NCBI RefSeq assembly: GCF_009649685.1 | Contig: NZ_WJPK01000003.1 | Location: forward strand, 124,001-188,000 | Origin: Flavobacteriaceae bacterium EG-1 | Lineage (GTDB): Bacteria; Bacteroidota; Bacteroidia; Flavobacteriales; Flavobacteriaceae | Length of the DNA stretch: 64,000 nucleotides | Direction of reading: 5' to 3' | The notes under the pieces: model-generated | Told to the model about the DNA's origin: nothing | Databases searched by the model: none | The model's input: the letters and a program-made list of their open reading frames with translations, nothing else | Translations under genes and position numbers: made by a program | In this document: one piece after another, positions 18,274-26,964 of the stretch | Layout of the letters: each line of letters begins with the position of its first letter | Position numbering within the stretch: position 1 is the first letter of the stretch

Positions 18274-19728
18274 ATGAAACCGAGCTACTGGTTTTTTCTT
18301 ATTGCTCTTTTTTTTACATTTCCTGTAATATCTCAGGAAATTTCAAATACAGAAAATATTAATACTGTAATTGAATCTTCTACAACGATAAATGACATAA
18401 GCAGTATACCTCTTATACCAAATGAAGGATTCACTATTCATAGTCTTTGGCGTGGTATGCTCGGTATGGCTGTACTAATTCTAATTTCTTTTCTTTTTAG
18501 TGCAAATAAAAAAGCGATTAATTGGAAAACTGTTGGCATAGGTTTAGCCATTCAATTACTTATTGCTATAGGAGTTTTAAAGGTTCCACTTGTAAAAATT
18601 ATATTTGAACAAATAGGACAAGTTTTTGTTAGTATTTTAGATTTCACAAGAGCTGGTAGTCAATTTTTATTTGAAGGTTTGGTAGCTGATATGAATACCT
18701 TTGGCTACATATTTGCATTTCAAGTTTTGCCAACTATTATATTTTTTTCAGCGCTAACCTCGGTTCTTTTTTATTTAGGTATAATTCAAAAAGTTGTAAA
18801 GGCACTTGCTTGGTTGTTATCTAAGGCACTTGGAATATCTGGGGCAGAAAGTTTAAGTATTGCTGGAAATATTTTTTTAGGTCAAACCGAAGCACCATTA
18901 CTAATAAAGCCCTACTTAGAAAAAATGAACAAGTCAGAAATGTTACTTGTCATGGTTGGTGGAATGGCAACTGTTGCCGGTGCTGTATTAGCTGCATATA
19001 TCGGATTTTTAGGAGGAGACGACCCCATACTTCGTTTGCAATTTGCAAAACATTTATTAGCTGCTTCTGTAATGGCAGCACCAGGTGCGATTGTAGTTTC
19101 AAAAATATTATACCCACAAACTGAAGTAGTTAATACCGACGTACAAGTATCCTCTGAAAAAATTGGCACTAACTTTCTAGACGCCATAGCAAATGGCACT
19201 ACAGAAGGTCTAAAATTAGCCGTAAATGTAGGTGCCATGCTGCTAGTTTTCGTGGCTTTTATCGCAATGTTCAATGGTATTTTTGGATGGATAGGTGAAT
19301 GGACATCAATAAATACGTGGATTGCTGAAAATAGCATGTATGATAAACTATCGTTGGAAGCGATTTTAGGAACTGTTTTTGCTCCTTTAATGTGGCTAAT
19401 TGGTGTTGCGAATGAAGACATTATGTTAATGGGGCAGCTTCTAGGAATTAAATTAGCTGCTAGTGAATTTATTGGCTACATTCAATTATCCGAATTGAAA
19501 AATGTAGCGAGTGCTACGCATTTTACGTATAATAAGTCGGTAATTATGGCTACCTATATGCTCTGTGGATTTGCAAATTTTGCATCTATTGGAATCCAAA
19601 TTGGAGGAATTGGGTCATTAGCACCGGGCCAACGAAAAACACTATCAGAGTTTGGTATGCGAGCGGTTTTAGGAGGTTCTATTGCTTCATTGCTTTCTGC
19701 TACTATCGCTGGGATGATATTAGGCTAA
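18274..19728 (+). CDS. nupC: Concentrative nucleoside transporter (NupC/CNT family)
   Basis: 484 residues with many membrane helices. The CNT core spans about 60-484: GNIFLGQTEAPLLIKPYL (about 197-214), MATVAGAVLAAYIGFLGG (about 230), GVANEDIMLMGQLLGIKLA and CGFANFASIGIQIGGIGSLA near the end. It takes up nucleosides with an ion gradient. The N-terminus is unusual: a cleavable-looking signal peptide (MKPSYWFFLIALFFTFPVISQ) and a polar stretch of ~35 residues precede the first core helix, so the product is longer than E. coli NupC (400 aa). It sits between a DUF151 gene and thyA, fitting pyrimidine supply. Confidence 0.93.
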   Translation: MKPSYWFFLIALFFTFPVISQEISNTENINTVIESSTTINDISSIPLIPNEGFTIHSLWRGMLGMAVLILISFLFSANKKAINWKTVGIGLAIQLLIAIGVLKVPLVKIIFEQIGQVFVSILDFTRAGSQFLFEGLVADMNTFGYIFAFQVLPTIIFFSALTSVLFYLGIIQKVVKALAWLLSKALGISGAESLSIAGNIFLGQTEAPLLIKPYLEKMNKSEMLLVMVGGMATVAGAVLAAYIGFLGGDDPILRLQFAKHLLAASVMAAPGAIVVSKILYPQTEVVNTDVQVSSEKIGTNFLDAIANGTTEGLKLAVNVGAMLLVFVAFIAMFNGIFGWIGEWTSINTWIAENSMYDKLSLEAILGTVFAPLMWLIGVANEDIMLMGQLLGIKLAASEFIGYIQLSELKNVASATHFTYNKSVIMATYMLCGFANFASIGIQIGGIGSLAPGQRKTLSEFGMRAVLGGSIASLLSATIAGMILG

Positions 19729-19890
19729 ATACTTACCAAAAGCCATAAGTGAAGTCTTCTTATTCTTAGTTAATAATTATTGATAACTGAGAAATATTTC
19801 ATTGGATTAAAAAATCTTCTTTGATTATTTTTGTTCAAATAAAATCGCCCAAAATAGAATTCCCTTTATGGGAGTTATGGGCTTCCACTT

Positions 19891-20715
19891 ATGAAGCAAT
19901 ATCACGATTTATTAAAGCACGTACTAGAAACTGGCAACCAAAAAGGTGACCGCACCGGCACTGGAACAAAAAGTGTTTTCGGCTATCAAATGCGATTTAA
20001 CCTTAGTGAAGGGTTTCCTATGGTAACCACCAAAAAATTACATTTAAAATCCATTGTTTATGAACTACTTTGGTTTTTAAAAGGTGATACAAATATAAAT
20101 TATCTTCAAGAAAATGGGGTACGCATCTGGAATGAGTGGGCGGATGAAAATGGTGATTTAGGTCCTGTTTATGGTCATCAATGGCGTAATTGGAACGATG
20201 ATGAAATTGACCAGATTAAAGAAGTAATTAAGTCTTTAAAAACCAATCCTAACAGCAGAAGAATGTTAGTTTCGGCATGGAACCCTAGTGTTTTACCTGA
20301 CACTTCTAAATCTTTTTCAGAAAATGTAGCAAATGGTAAAGCAGCACTACCACCTTGTCATGCATTTTTTCAATTTTATGTTGCAGATGGAAAATTATCT
20401 TGTCAGTTGTATCAAAGAAGTGCAGATATTTTTTTAGGCGTTCCTTTTAATATAGCTTCTTATGCGTTATTTACTATGATGATGGCTCAAGTTTGTGGTT
20501 ATGAAGCCGGAGATTTTATTCACACTTTTGGTGACGCGCATATTTATGACAATCATAGAGATCAGGTAGAATTACAATTAAGTAGAGATTGTAGACCCCT
20601 TCCTAAAATGATACTTAACCCAGATGTAAAAGACATCTTCGATTTTAATTTTGAAGATTTTACGTTGGTAGATTATAATCCGCACCCGCATATCAAAGGT
20701 GCTGTAGCCATTTAA
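19891..20715 (+). CDS. thyA: Thymidylate synthase
   Basis: 274 residues, about ten longer than E. coli ThyA. The catalytic cysteine is C156 in [13 protein letters not shown]. Other landmarks are [12 protein letters not shown] (20-31), the dUMP-phosphate arginine region [19 protein letters not shown], and the C-terminal HIKGAVAI that closes over the active site. It methylates dUMP to dTMP using methylene-tetrahydrofolate, producing dihydrofolate that folA (23649) recycles. A TonB-like gene follows 10 bp downstream. Confidence 0.98.
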   Translation: MKQYHDLLKHVLETGNQKGDRTGTGTKSVFGYQMRFNLSEGFPMVTTKKLHLKSIVYELLWFLKGDTNINYLQENGVRIWNEWADENGDLGPVYGHQWRNWNDDEIDQIKEVIKSLKTNPNSRRMLVSAWNPSVLPDTSKSFSENVANGKAALPPCHAFFQFYVADGKLSCQLYQRSADIFLGVPFNIASYALFTMMMAQVCGYEAGDFIHTFGDAHIYDNHRDQVELQLSRDCRPLPKMILNPDVKDIFDFNFEDFTLVDYNPHPHIKGAVAI

Positions 20716-20725
20716 AAAGGTTATT

Positions 20726-21583
20726 ATGAGAACTGTACTCTTACATGTAGTCATTGTACTTTCATTAAATATTATTTCTGCGCAAGACATTACAGTTTAC
20801 AATTCAAATGAAGTTGATGAATATCCAAGATTTATAGAGAGAAAGTGCATTCAATATACTAGTTCTAAGGAATGCTTTAGACAGCAGCTTAATAAACATA
20901 TTTCCGCACATTTTAATTATCCAATTGATGCATTAAAAAAGAAAATTACCGGTAATGTTTATTTACAATTTATCATAAACGAAGATGGTTCAATAAATAA
21001 TATTAAAGCTAGATCTAAACATAAGTTTTTTGAAACCGAAGGAATAAGAATTATAGAACTATTACCAATATTAGCCCCGGCCAAAATAAAAGGGACCAAT
21101 ATAGCAATGTACTACAACTTACCGATTTCATTTAATATGATAACGGATAAAAACGGAAAAGTAAAAACAAAAACTGTCTTTATCGATATAGATAATAGCA
21201 AGGACTCAAATTCCATTCTATCATATAATAAGGTCGCCAAACCACCACTAATTATTGGTTGTCAAAGCACAAATAAAGCTTCTGATTGTTTTAAGGAAAA
21301 ATTAACAGATGAAATATTTAATTTTATGCTTGAAAATTATCCTAAAAAACCTGAATTCTCATCTAAAATATACTTTGAAATTGCACTTGATAATTCGATT
21401 AAAAATGTCATTGTACTAAGTCCTATTCAAAAAACAAAAGAAAGCATAGAACAATTTTTAAATGCATACCAAAATGTTTTGGAACCTGCGAAAGATAGTA
21501 CTGGAAAATTTACTGAATGTTTTTTCACAACAGATATGAAATTAGTAAGTGGAGATAATAATTACATACGAATAAAAAACTAG
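20726..21583 (+). CDS. Secreted protein with two TonB-C-like domains
   Basis: 285 residues with an N-terminal signal peptide (about 1-19, ending NIISAQ) but no retained membrane anchor and no proline-rich spacer. The first half (about 30-130) resembles a TonB C-terminal domain: CFRQQLNKHISAHFNYPIDA, then GNVYLQFIINEDGSI and LPISFNM. It lines up well with the TonB at 7892. The second half (about 165-275) repeats the pattern in degenerate form (IIGCQSTNKASDCFKEKL, KIYFEIALDNSI). It may be a periplasmic accessory protein rather than an energy transducer; function unknown. It is probably co-transcribed with thyA, 10 bp upstream, and ends in a strong hairpin. Confidence 0.78.
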   Translation: MRTVLLHVVIVLSLNIISAQDITVYNSNEVDEYPRFIERKCIQYTSSKECFRQQLNKHISAHFNYPIDALKKKITGNVYLQFIINEDGSINNIKARSKHKFFETEGIRIIELLPILAPAKIKGTNIAMYYNLPISFNMITDKNGKVKTKTVFIDIDNSKDSNSILSYNKVAKPPLIIGCQSTNKASDCFKEKLTDEIFNFMLENYPKKPEFSSKIYFEIALDNSIKNVIVLSPIQKTKESIEQFLNAYQNVLEPAKDSTGKFTECFFTTDMKLVSGDNNYIRIKN

Positions 21584-21601
21584 TAATCCTTTATAACAAA
21601 A

Positions 21602-21632
21602 AAAGCCGAATTGCTTAATACAATTCGGCTTT
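21602..21632. terminator. Bidirectional terminator after the double TonB-C gene
   Basis: AAAGCCGAATTG (21602-21613) and CAATTCGGCTTT (21621-21632) form a perfect 12-bp stem with a 7-nt loop, with A-run before and T-rich run after. It lies between convergent genes and suits both. Confidence 0.92.
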
Positions 21633-21653
21633 CAATTTTTTCTCTATAATGCC

Positions 21654-21953
21654 TTATACTACTAAAACAGCATTTTCACTACCTGCAAAATCGTTCCATT
21701 GATAACGATCAGCTTCACTTTCGTTTACGTAGTTCCCGTCAATGATATACTTAAATTCATAAGTACTCTCTTTTGGCAATTCAAAGGTTCCTTTAAAACT
21801 ACCATTTTTTAACTTCTTCAAAGTACTAGCTTTGTTCGCTTTCCAATTGTTGAAATCACCAACAACTGCAACTTTTTTAGCTTCTTCAGCTGGCACTGTA
21901 AAAGTTACCTTGCACACGTCTTTTGTTTTTAAATATTTTTTTGCAATAGACAT
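21654..21953 (-). CDS. Small CBM48/AMPK-type glycogen-binding domain protein
   Basis: 99 residues from ATG 21953, an isolated early-set (isoamylase N / CBM48) beta-sandwich. Visible motifs are VTFTVPAEEAKKVAVVGDFNNW (about 16-37), then GTFELPKESTYEFKYIIDGNYVNE (about 59-82). The start MSIAKKYLKTKD was chosen over one nine codons upstream (MRRILKLVI) because family members begin close to this point. Such single-domain proteins are common in flavobacteria; binding to alpha-glucans is inferred from the fold only. It is monocistronic. Confidence 0.87.
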   Translation of the reverse strand: MSIAKKYLKTKDVCKVTFTVPAEEAKKVAVVGDFNNWKANKASTLKKLKNGSFKGTFELPKESTYEFKYIIDGNYVNESEADRYQWNDFAGSENAVLVV

Positions 21954-22102
21954 AATTACTAATTTTAAAATTCGCCGCAAAACTACTACACAATAATATT
22001 CAAATGCAATCTCATATTAATTTTTATCATTTTAATAATATATGACTAACAAATAAACAATAATTGCATTTTTAACACTCAATTAATATCAGAATTAAAA
22101 AG

Positions 22103-23188
22103 TTAAATCTCTGTATTTAAGATTTTTACAATTTTATCTACATCCTTTTTAGTATTATAAATATGAAAGCTTATTCGAATTCCGCTACCTCGTTGAGAAC
22201 ATATTATATTATTATCTACAAATTTTTTAAAAAGTTCATCACCACCAGTAACATTAAAAATAGTACTGTGTTTTTTTCTTTTTACGACGGCAACACTTAA
22301 AACATTTAATGCTGTTAACTTTTCTTTTGCATAATTAGATAATTCAAACAGCCTATTTTCAATAGTATCCTTTCCTATTCTTTCAAAAAATTCTAACGAC
22401 ATTTTTAAACTCCCAAAATTAAGTGTATCTAAATGACCAGGTTCAAAATATTTTGTAAAATGAAGTGTATCTTTTTTTAAAGGTTCAGCATTCGCAGAAT
22501 TGAAACCAATAGTTTTTAAAGCTAAACGCTTTTCTACTTCATCCTTAAACAGCATAAACCCATTTCCATAACCGCTCAGTAACCATTTATAACTACTAGC
22601 ACCTATCACATCTATTCCAGAATTTTCAAAATCGAATATATCGGTACCGCAATACTGAGTGCCATCTGCAATAATTAATAATTTAGGGAATTCTTCCTTC
22701 AATCTTTTCAAAAAATTAAGTTCTACTTTAGTTCCATCTAACCATTGAACAATACTTATTGCCAAAACTGTAATATTTTCACTTGCAACTTTTTGTCTTA
22801 TATTTTGTTCAAGATTTTCATTGAGCTTTGCAAAAGAAAGAGAAAACCCTCTACGTTCAAATGGCCATGTAACTGAAGGGTAATCGCCTTCAAGCAACAA
22901 TACTTTTTCATTTTTATCTAATCCTTCTAACAAAATATTGATGCCAATGGAAAAATTTTGAATAAGCGCTACGTTTTCCTTTTTACAATTAAAATAACGA
23001 GCAATAGTTTCTCGAGTTTCATTTAAAATTTTACGAGCACCATCTCGCATTATACTCCCGCCATGCAATAAACTTTGATCGTGCCTACTCCGCCATTTTA
23101 ATAGTTCATTATACAATAGTCCTGATGAGGCAGTATTTGCATATATATATTTTTCAAAAACCGGAAATTCGCTTCGTAGTTCCTCCAT
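22103..23188 (-). CDS. Class V aminotransferase-fold PLP enzyme
   Basis: 361 residues from ATG 23188 (MEELRSEFPVFEKYIYANTA). The reading frame stays open 47 codons further upstream, but that extension is hydrophobic nonsense and would overlap the divergent 2TM gene. The fold-type I motifs are D175 in IIADGTQYCG and the Schiff-base lysine K201 in GASSYKWLLSGYGNG, as in cysteine desulfurase/selenocysteine lyase relatives. No desulfurase active-site cysteine loop is evident. Substrate unknown; EgtE-type C-S lyases also belong to this superfamily, but there is no direct evidence for that role here. Confidence 0.85.
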   Translation of the reverse strand: MEELRSEFPVFEKYIYANTASSGLLYNELLKWRSRHDQSLLHGGSIMRDGARKILNETRETIARYFNCKKENVALIQNFSIGINILLEGLDKNEKVLLLEGDYPSVTWPFERRGFSLSFAKLNENLEQNIRQKVASENITVLAISIVQWLDGTKVELNFLKRLKEEFPKLLIIADGTQYCGTDIFDFENSGIDVIGASSYKWLLSGYGNGFMLFKDEVEKRLALKTIGFNSANAEPLKKDTLHFTKYFEPGHLDTLNFGSLKMSLEFFERIGKDTIENRLFELSNYAKEKLTALNVLSVAVVKRKKHSTIFNVTGGDELFKKFVDNNIICSQRGSGIRISFHIYNTKKDVDKIVKILNTEI

Positions 23189-23233
23189 TACAATAATTTT
23201 ATTAGACCTTTCTCGATAGCCGTAACTAAATCT

Positions 23234-23241
23234 TATCTTTG
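23234..23241 (+). promoter_or_regulatory. Candidate Bacteroidota -7 promoter box for the 2TM-folA unit
   Basis: TATCTTTG matches the TAnnTTTG -7 consensus of Bacteroidota sigma factor promoters, 21 nt before the ATG at 23263. A good -33 TTG element is not evident. Confidence 0.4.
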
Positions 23242-23262
23242 ATATAAAGATAACCTTTTGGT

Positions 23263-23652
23263 ATGTTCTCAAAGAGTAATAGAAAGACAGAATTAGACTT
23301 AGAACAACATGAATTGTTAGAATCGGCACAATTGCGAATCAAACAAAAAAAGAGATTATATACTCATTTTGTAATTTTTCTAATTGGCAGTGTTTTTCTT
23401 ATCTTATTAAATAAGATTTTAAAGTATGGAGCTGAGTATGATTGGTTTATCTGGGCTATTACTTTTTGGGCTTTTTTATTTGTAATTCACACTTTTAATG
23501 TATTTGTCACTCATCAATTTATGGGTAAAGATTGGGAAAGAAAACAACGTGAAAAATTAGTTGCAAAACAAAAAGCAAAAATTGCAGAATTACAAAAGGA
23601 GATTGAAACAGATTTTCCTCTTTCACAAATAAATAAAAAAAAAGAGCTATGA
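23263..23652 (+). CDS. 2TM-domain protein
   Basis: 129 residues with two membrane helices (about 35-53 and 64-84) in the 2TM-domain family pattern: a charged N-terminus, HFVIFLIGSVFLILLNKI, a short loop with YDWFIWAITFWAFLFVIH, then VFVTHQFMGKDWERKQREKL and a charged coiled tail. Family members occur alone or fused to histidine kinases or LytTR proteins; the function is unknown. The stop overlaps the folA start (ATGA), indicating translational coupling with dihydrofolate reductase. Confidence 0.85.
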   Translation: MFSKSNRKTELDLEQHELLESAQLRIKQKKRLYTHFVIFLIGSVFLILLNKILKYGAEYDWFIWAITFWAFLFVIHTFNVFVTHQFMGKDWERKQREKLVAKQKAKIAELQKEIETDFPLSQINKKKEL

Positions 23653-24152
23653 GTACGGTTTGTATGATAGCTGCGGCAGCTGAAAATAATGCACTTGGTA
23701 AAGACAACGATTTACTTTGGCATTTACCTGACGATTTTAAACGTTTTAAAAAACTAACTACAGGTTATTCCATTATAATGGGGCGAAAAACGTATGAAAG
23801 TTTTCCAAAACCGTTACCTAATAGAAGACATATTATAATCACAAGAGATACCAAATACAAAGTTGACCATGAACATTGTATTGTTGTTCATTCTTTACTA
23901 GAGGCATTAGAATTATGCAAAAATGAGGTGTTAAGTTATATTATTGGTGGTGGAGAAATTTATGCACAGGCAGAGCAGTTCTCAAATAAAATAGAATTAA
24001 CTCGCGTACATAGTACCTTTGAAAATGCCGATACTTTTTTTCCTTCCATAGACTTTAATAAATGGGAATTAGTATATGAAGAATACCACCCGATTGATGA
24101 ACGACATAAATATGCATTTACCTATCTTACCTACATTAGAAAAAAGGTGTAA
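23649..24152 (+). CDS. folA: Dihydrofolate reductase
   Basis: 167 residues, the usual length. It has the conserved N-terminal strand and loop (MIAAAAENNALGKDNDLLWH), the substrate-binding acid in LPDDFKRFK, the NADPH motif MGRKTYESFPKPLPNR, and GGGEIYAQ. It reduces dihydrofolate to tetrahydrofolate and complements thyA 3 kb upstream. It overlaps the 2TM gene by 4 bp. Confidence 0.97.
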   Translation: MSTVCMIAAAAENNALGKDNDLLWHLPDDFKRFKKLTTGYSIIMGRKTYESFPKPLPNRRHIIITRDTKYKVDHEHCIVVHSLLEALELCKNEVLSYIIGGGEIYAQAEQFSNKIELTRVHSTFENADTFFPSIDFNKWELVYEEYHPIDERHKYAFTYLTYIRKKV

Positions 24153-24162
24153 CCAAGTTTTA

Positions 24163-24945
24163 CTAAAATTCTAATGAGGAAATTTTTGCATTTTCATCAT
24201 CAATAAAACTTCGTAAGACTGAAAGATTTGAATTGCTATAAAATTGTAAGTCAGGATTATATTTAGATAAATTAAGCAATTTATTATTTTCTAAAATAGC
24301 TTTTGTTTGTAGCGCTACTGCTTCGCCCGAATCAATTATTTTCACATGCTCTGGCAACATTTCTTTTAAAACCGGTATCAAATAAGGGTAATGAGTACAT
24401 CCTAATACCAAATAATCAATACCTGCCGATATCATAGGTTCTAAATATTCTTCTAAAAGCGTTTTGGTTTCAATACTACGTACTTTACCAGATTCTATTA
24501 ATCGAACGAGACCTGTACCAACACGCTCAATAATTTTAATTCCACTTGCATGATTTTCTGCCGTACTATGAAAAAGACTACTAGACAAGGTCCCTTTAGT
24601 CGCTAAAATTCCTACAGTTTTAGATGTAGACCTTAAGGCAGCAGGTTTAATTGCGGGTTCAATACCTATAAAAGGAACATCATAATTAGCTCGTAAATAA
24701 TTAATTGCATTAGTCGTAGCAGTATTACAAGCAACAACAATAATTTTGCAATTTCTATCTAATAGAATTTCCGTGTTTTTTACACTTAATTTAAGAATAT
24801 CATTTTTAGATTTTATACCATAAGGTGCATTCTTACTATCTGCTAAATATATCGTATTCTCATTTGGTAAAAGTTCATGTATTTCCTTCCAAATAGAGGT
24901 ACCCCCTACTCCAGAATCAAACATACCAATGGGTTGCTTACTCAT
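24163..24945 (-). CDS. murI: Glutamate racemase
   Basis: 260 residues. It interconverts L- and D-glutamate for peptidoglycan. The two catalytic cysteines are C73 in VVACNTATTNA and C183 in LGCTHYPYL; MFDSGVGGTSIWKEI with D10 and YLADSKNAPYG complete the family pattern. It lies 9 bp downstream of the PafA-like gene on the same strand, so the two may be co-transcribed. Confidence 0.95.
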   Translation of the reverse strand: MSKQPIGMFDSGVGGTSIWKEIHELLPNENTIYLADSKNAPYGIKSKNDILKLSVKNTEILLDRNCKIIVVACNTATTNAINYLRANYDVPFIGIEPAIKPAALRSTSKTVGILATKGTLSSSLFHSTAENHASGIKIIERVGTGLVRLIESGKVRSIETKTLLEEYLEPMISAGIDYLVLGCTHYPYLIPVLKEMLPEHVKIIDSGEAVALQTKAILENNKLLNLSKYNPDLQFYSNSNLSVLRSFIDDENAKISSLEF

Positions 24946-24954
24946 AAATGCATT

Positions 24955-26637
24955 TTATTCCAACACCTCAACAATTGGCTTTCCAGTTGTACCACTCGGA
25001 AAAGAAACCCCCAATAAAGCCGCCATTGTAGGAGCAATATCTGGTATTTCAGTTCGTGCAACTGTACTACCTCTTTTAATCCCTTTTCCAAAGAATAAAA
25101 GCGGTGCATGCGTGTCGTAGATTTGTGGTGATCCATGTGTAGATCCAGTTTTTGAATAACTTATAACATCTGGTCTTAAAACAAATAATACATCTCCAGA
25201 ACGCTTTTGATTAAATCCGTTTTGCAATATATAGGGTATACCATGGGTATAGTTACTCTGCCACATTTGATGACCAGTGAAAACACGATCAATATCTTTA
25301 TAATTTAGTATTTCAATTGCTAAACTTTCTTCTACCTCTTTAAGACTCATGTCCAAATTTTTAATAACCTTATGATCTAAAAAGATTTGATAATTAGAGA
25401 TATCTTTAATTAAATCTGTTGTGCCGTATGTAAATTTCACAAACTCATTTAATTTTTCTTTCATTTCATTACTATCAAAATAAGCCGCTGGTATCTTTTT
25501 ATCTTTCAAGTATGCAGGTACAGGAACAGCAGCATGATCCGCAGATAAAAACACGGTATATTCACCAGCACCCACTTTTTTATCTAACTCGCTAAAAAGT
25601 CTTGACAAATCTTTATCCAATTGTATATAAGTATCTTGTACTTCTTTGGAGTCTACACCAAATTTATGACCTACATAATCGGTACTTGAGAAGCTAATAG
25701 CTAAGAAATCGGGAATATTATCAGCTCCTAAATTCTCACCTTCAATAGCAGCTATTGCAAAATCGGCTGTCAGGCTATTTCCATAAGGTGAACTTTTTAA
25801 TATACTGTAATTTCCATTTTCTTCCCACAATTTAGGTAAATCATGCGGAAAAGTTGGAGTTGTTTCCCCCTTAAATAAACCTTCATATGGGTTATTATCT
25901 ATAACACTTTCTAAATAAGTGTTTATTGGTTTAGCTGTATCCCATGGTTTTTTATATTTAGCTACTGACTTAGCACTATTAAAATCGGCTACCCATTTTG
26001 GCAATTCCTTCATATAATAACTACTTGTAATCCAATTAGCAGCCTTATTACCATCAAACCAATACGCAGCATTTGCAGTATGACCTCCAGGCAACACAGC
26101 ACCCCTATCTTTTAAAGCTATTGCTATTGTTTTACCCCGCATTTGCGTATGTAATCTCAATTCATCCGTTATGGTAGTAGTAATCATTCGATGTGGTGAC
26201 ATTTTTCCAGCTTTAGAAGTAGTTCCAACTGAGGCATAACCATCATCACCAGCACAATAAACTGATTTCCCCAATTCCTTATCAAACCAATCATTACCAA
26301 TAATACCATGAGTAGCTGGTGAAGTTCCTGTATAAACAGAAGCATGACCTGGACCAGTGCTAGTTGGTGCATAATTAAAATGATTGTTTTTACAATTAAA
26401 ACCTTCGTTTACCATACGTTTAAATCCTCCATCTTCATAATGATTCCAAAAACGTGTTAAATAATCATACCGCATTTGATCAACAACGATTCCAACAACT
26501 AATTTAGGGGAGGTTTTAATAGTAACATCACTTACAACTGTATTATTCTTTTTTGATTTGCGTTGTGCTTTTACATCGTTTGTTCCAATTACGAAGGCAG
26601 AAATTAGAATGAAATACTTTAATACGTTAAAATGCAT
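24955..26637 (-). CDS. PafA-like alkaline phosphatase/phosphomonoesterase
   Basis: 560 residues from ATG 26637 (MHFNVLKYFILISAFVIG, a signal peptide ending near KAQ); a start 17 codons upstream is open but would spoil the signal peptide. Alkaline-phosphatase-superfamily metal ligand D53 sits in GIVVDQMRYDYL. The nucleophile T94 is in PTSTGPGHAS, 41 residues later as in Elizabethkingia PafA; N115 is in IIGNDWF, and K176-x-R178 in ALKDRGA matches the monoesterase signature. Later metal ligands are in FSSTDYVGHKFG, SADHAAVP and STHGSPQ. It probably releases phosphate from organic phosphates in the periplasm. No Pho-box-like motif is apparent. Confidence 0.9.
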   Translation of the reverse strand: MHFNVLKYFILISAFVIGTNDVKAQRKSKKNNTVVSDVTIKTSPKLVVGIVVDQMRYDYLTRFWNHYEDGGFKRMVNEGFNCKNNHFNYAPTSTGPGHASVYTGTSPATHGIIGNDWFDKELGKSVYCAGDDGYASVGTTSKAGKMSPHRMITTTITDELRLHTQMRGKTIAIALKDRGAVLPGGHTANAAYWFDGNKAANWITSSYYMKELPKWVADFNSAKSVAKYKKPWDTAKPINTYLESVIDNNPYEGLFKGETTPTFPHDLPKLWEENGNYSILKSSPYGNSLTADFAIAAIEGENLGADNIPDFLAISFSSTDYVGHKFGVDSKEVQDTYIQLDKDLSRLFSELDKKVGAGEYTVFLSADHAAVPVPAYLKDKKIPAAYFDSNEMKEKLNEFVKFTYGTTDLIKDISNYQIFLDHKVIKNLDMSLKEVEESLAIEILNYKDIDRVFTGHQMWQSNYTHGIPYILQNGFNQKRSGDVLFVLRPDVISYSKTGSTHGSPQIYDTHAPLLFFGKGIKRGSTVARTEIPDIAPTMAALLGVSFPSGTTGKPIVEVLE

Positions 26638-26964
26638 AGTTATGATATTTAATTCAGTAAAAGTAAAGAATTCCTTGCGCAAAATCATGTAGTAATCTTG
26701 CTTAATGTTATGGAAAATTTACTTCATATAAAGTATCGCATTTACACTAATATAATTTAAGTTCAGATGCTGAAGCATTAAATTTCATGAATCAAAAAAA
26801 ACAAGAAAAATTAATGTAAAGAATATCTATTTTTAAGATTTAAACTAATTACATAAGTGTGTTTATTGGTATATCAATGTAATATGTAAGAAATTTTAAG
26901 ATGATTCAAAGCCTATAGATACATTATATTCTTATTTTTACAAGCTGAAGTCTATAAGCAATCC
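26638..26964. other. Divergent intergenic region upstream of mlaE-like gene
   Basis: 327 bp of A/T-rich sequence between the divergent PafA-like and MlaE-like genes. I see no ORF, hairpin or RNA gene; it must hold the two promoters. Confidence 0.55.

Noticed and set aside
19763-19800. Imperfect inverted repeat after nupC (TTCTTAGTTA / TAACTGAGAA)
   Set aside because: One mismatch, low G/C and no T-tract; not strong enough to call a terminator.
22103-23329. Longer N-terminus for the class V PLP enzyme
   Set aside because: The extra 47 residues are not family-like and would run into the divergent 2TM gene; ATG 23188 gives the natural start.
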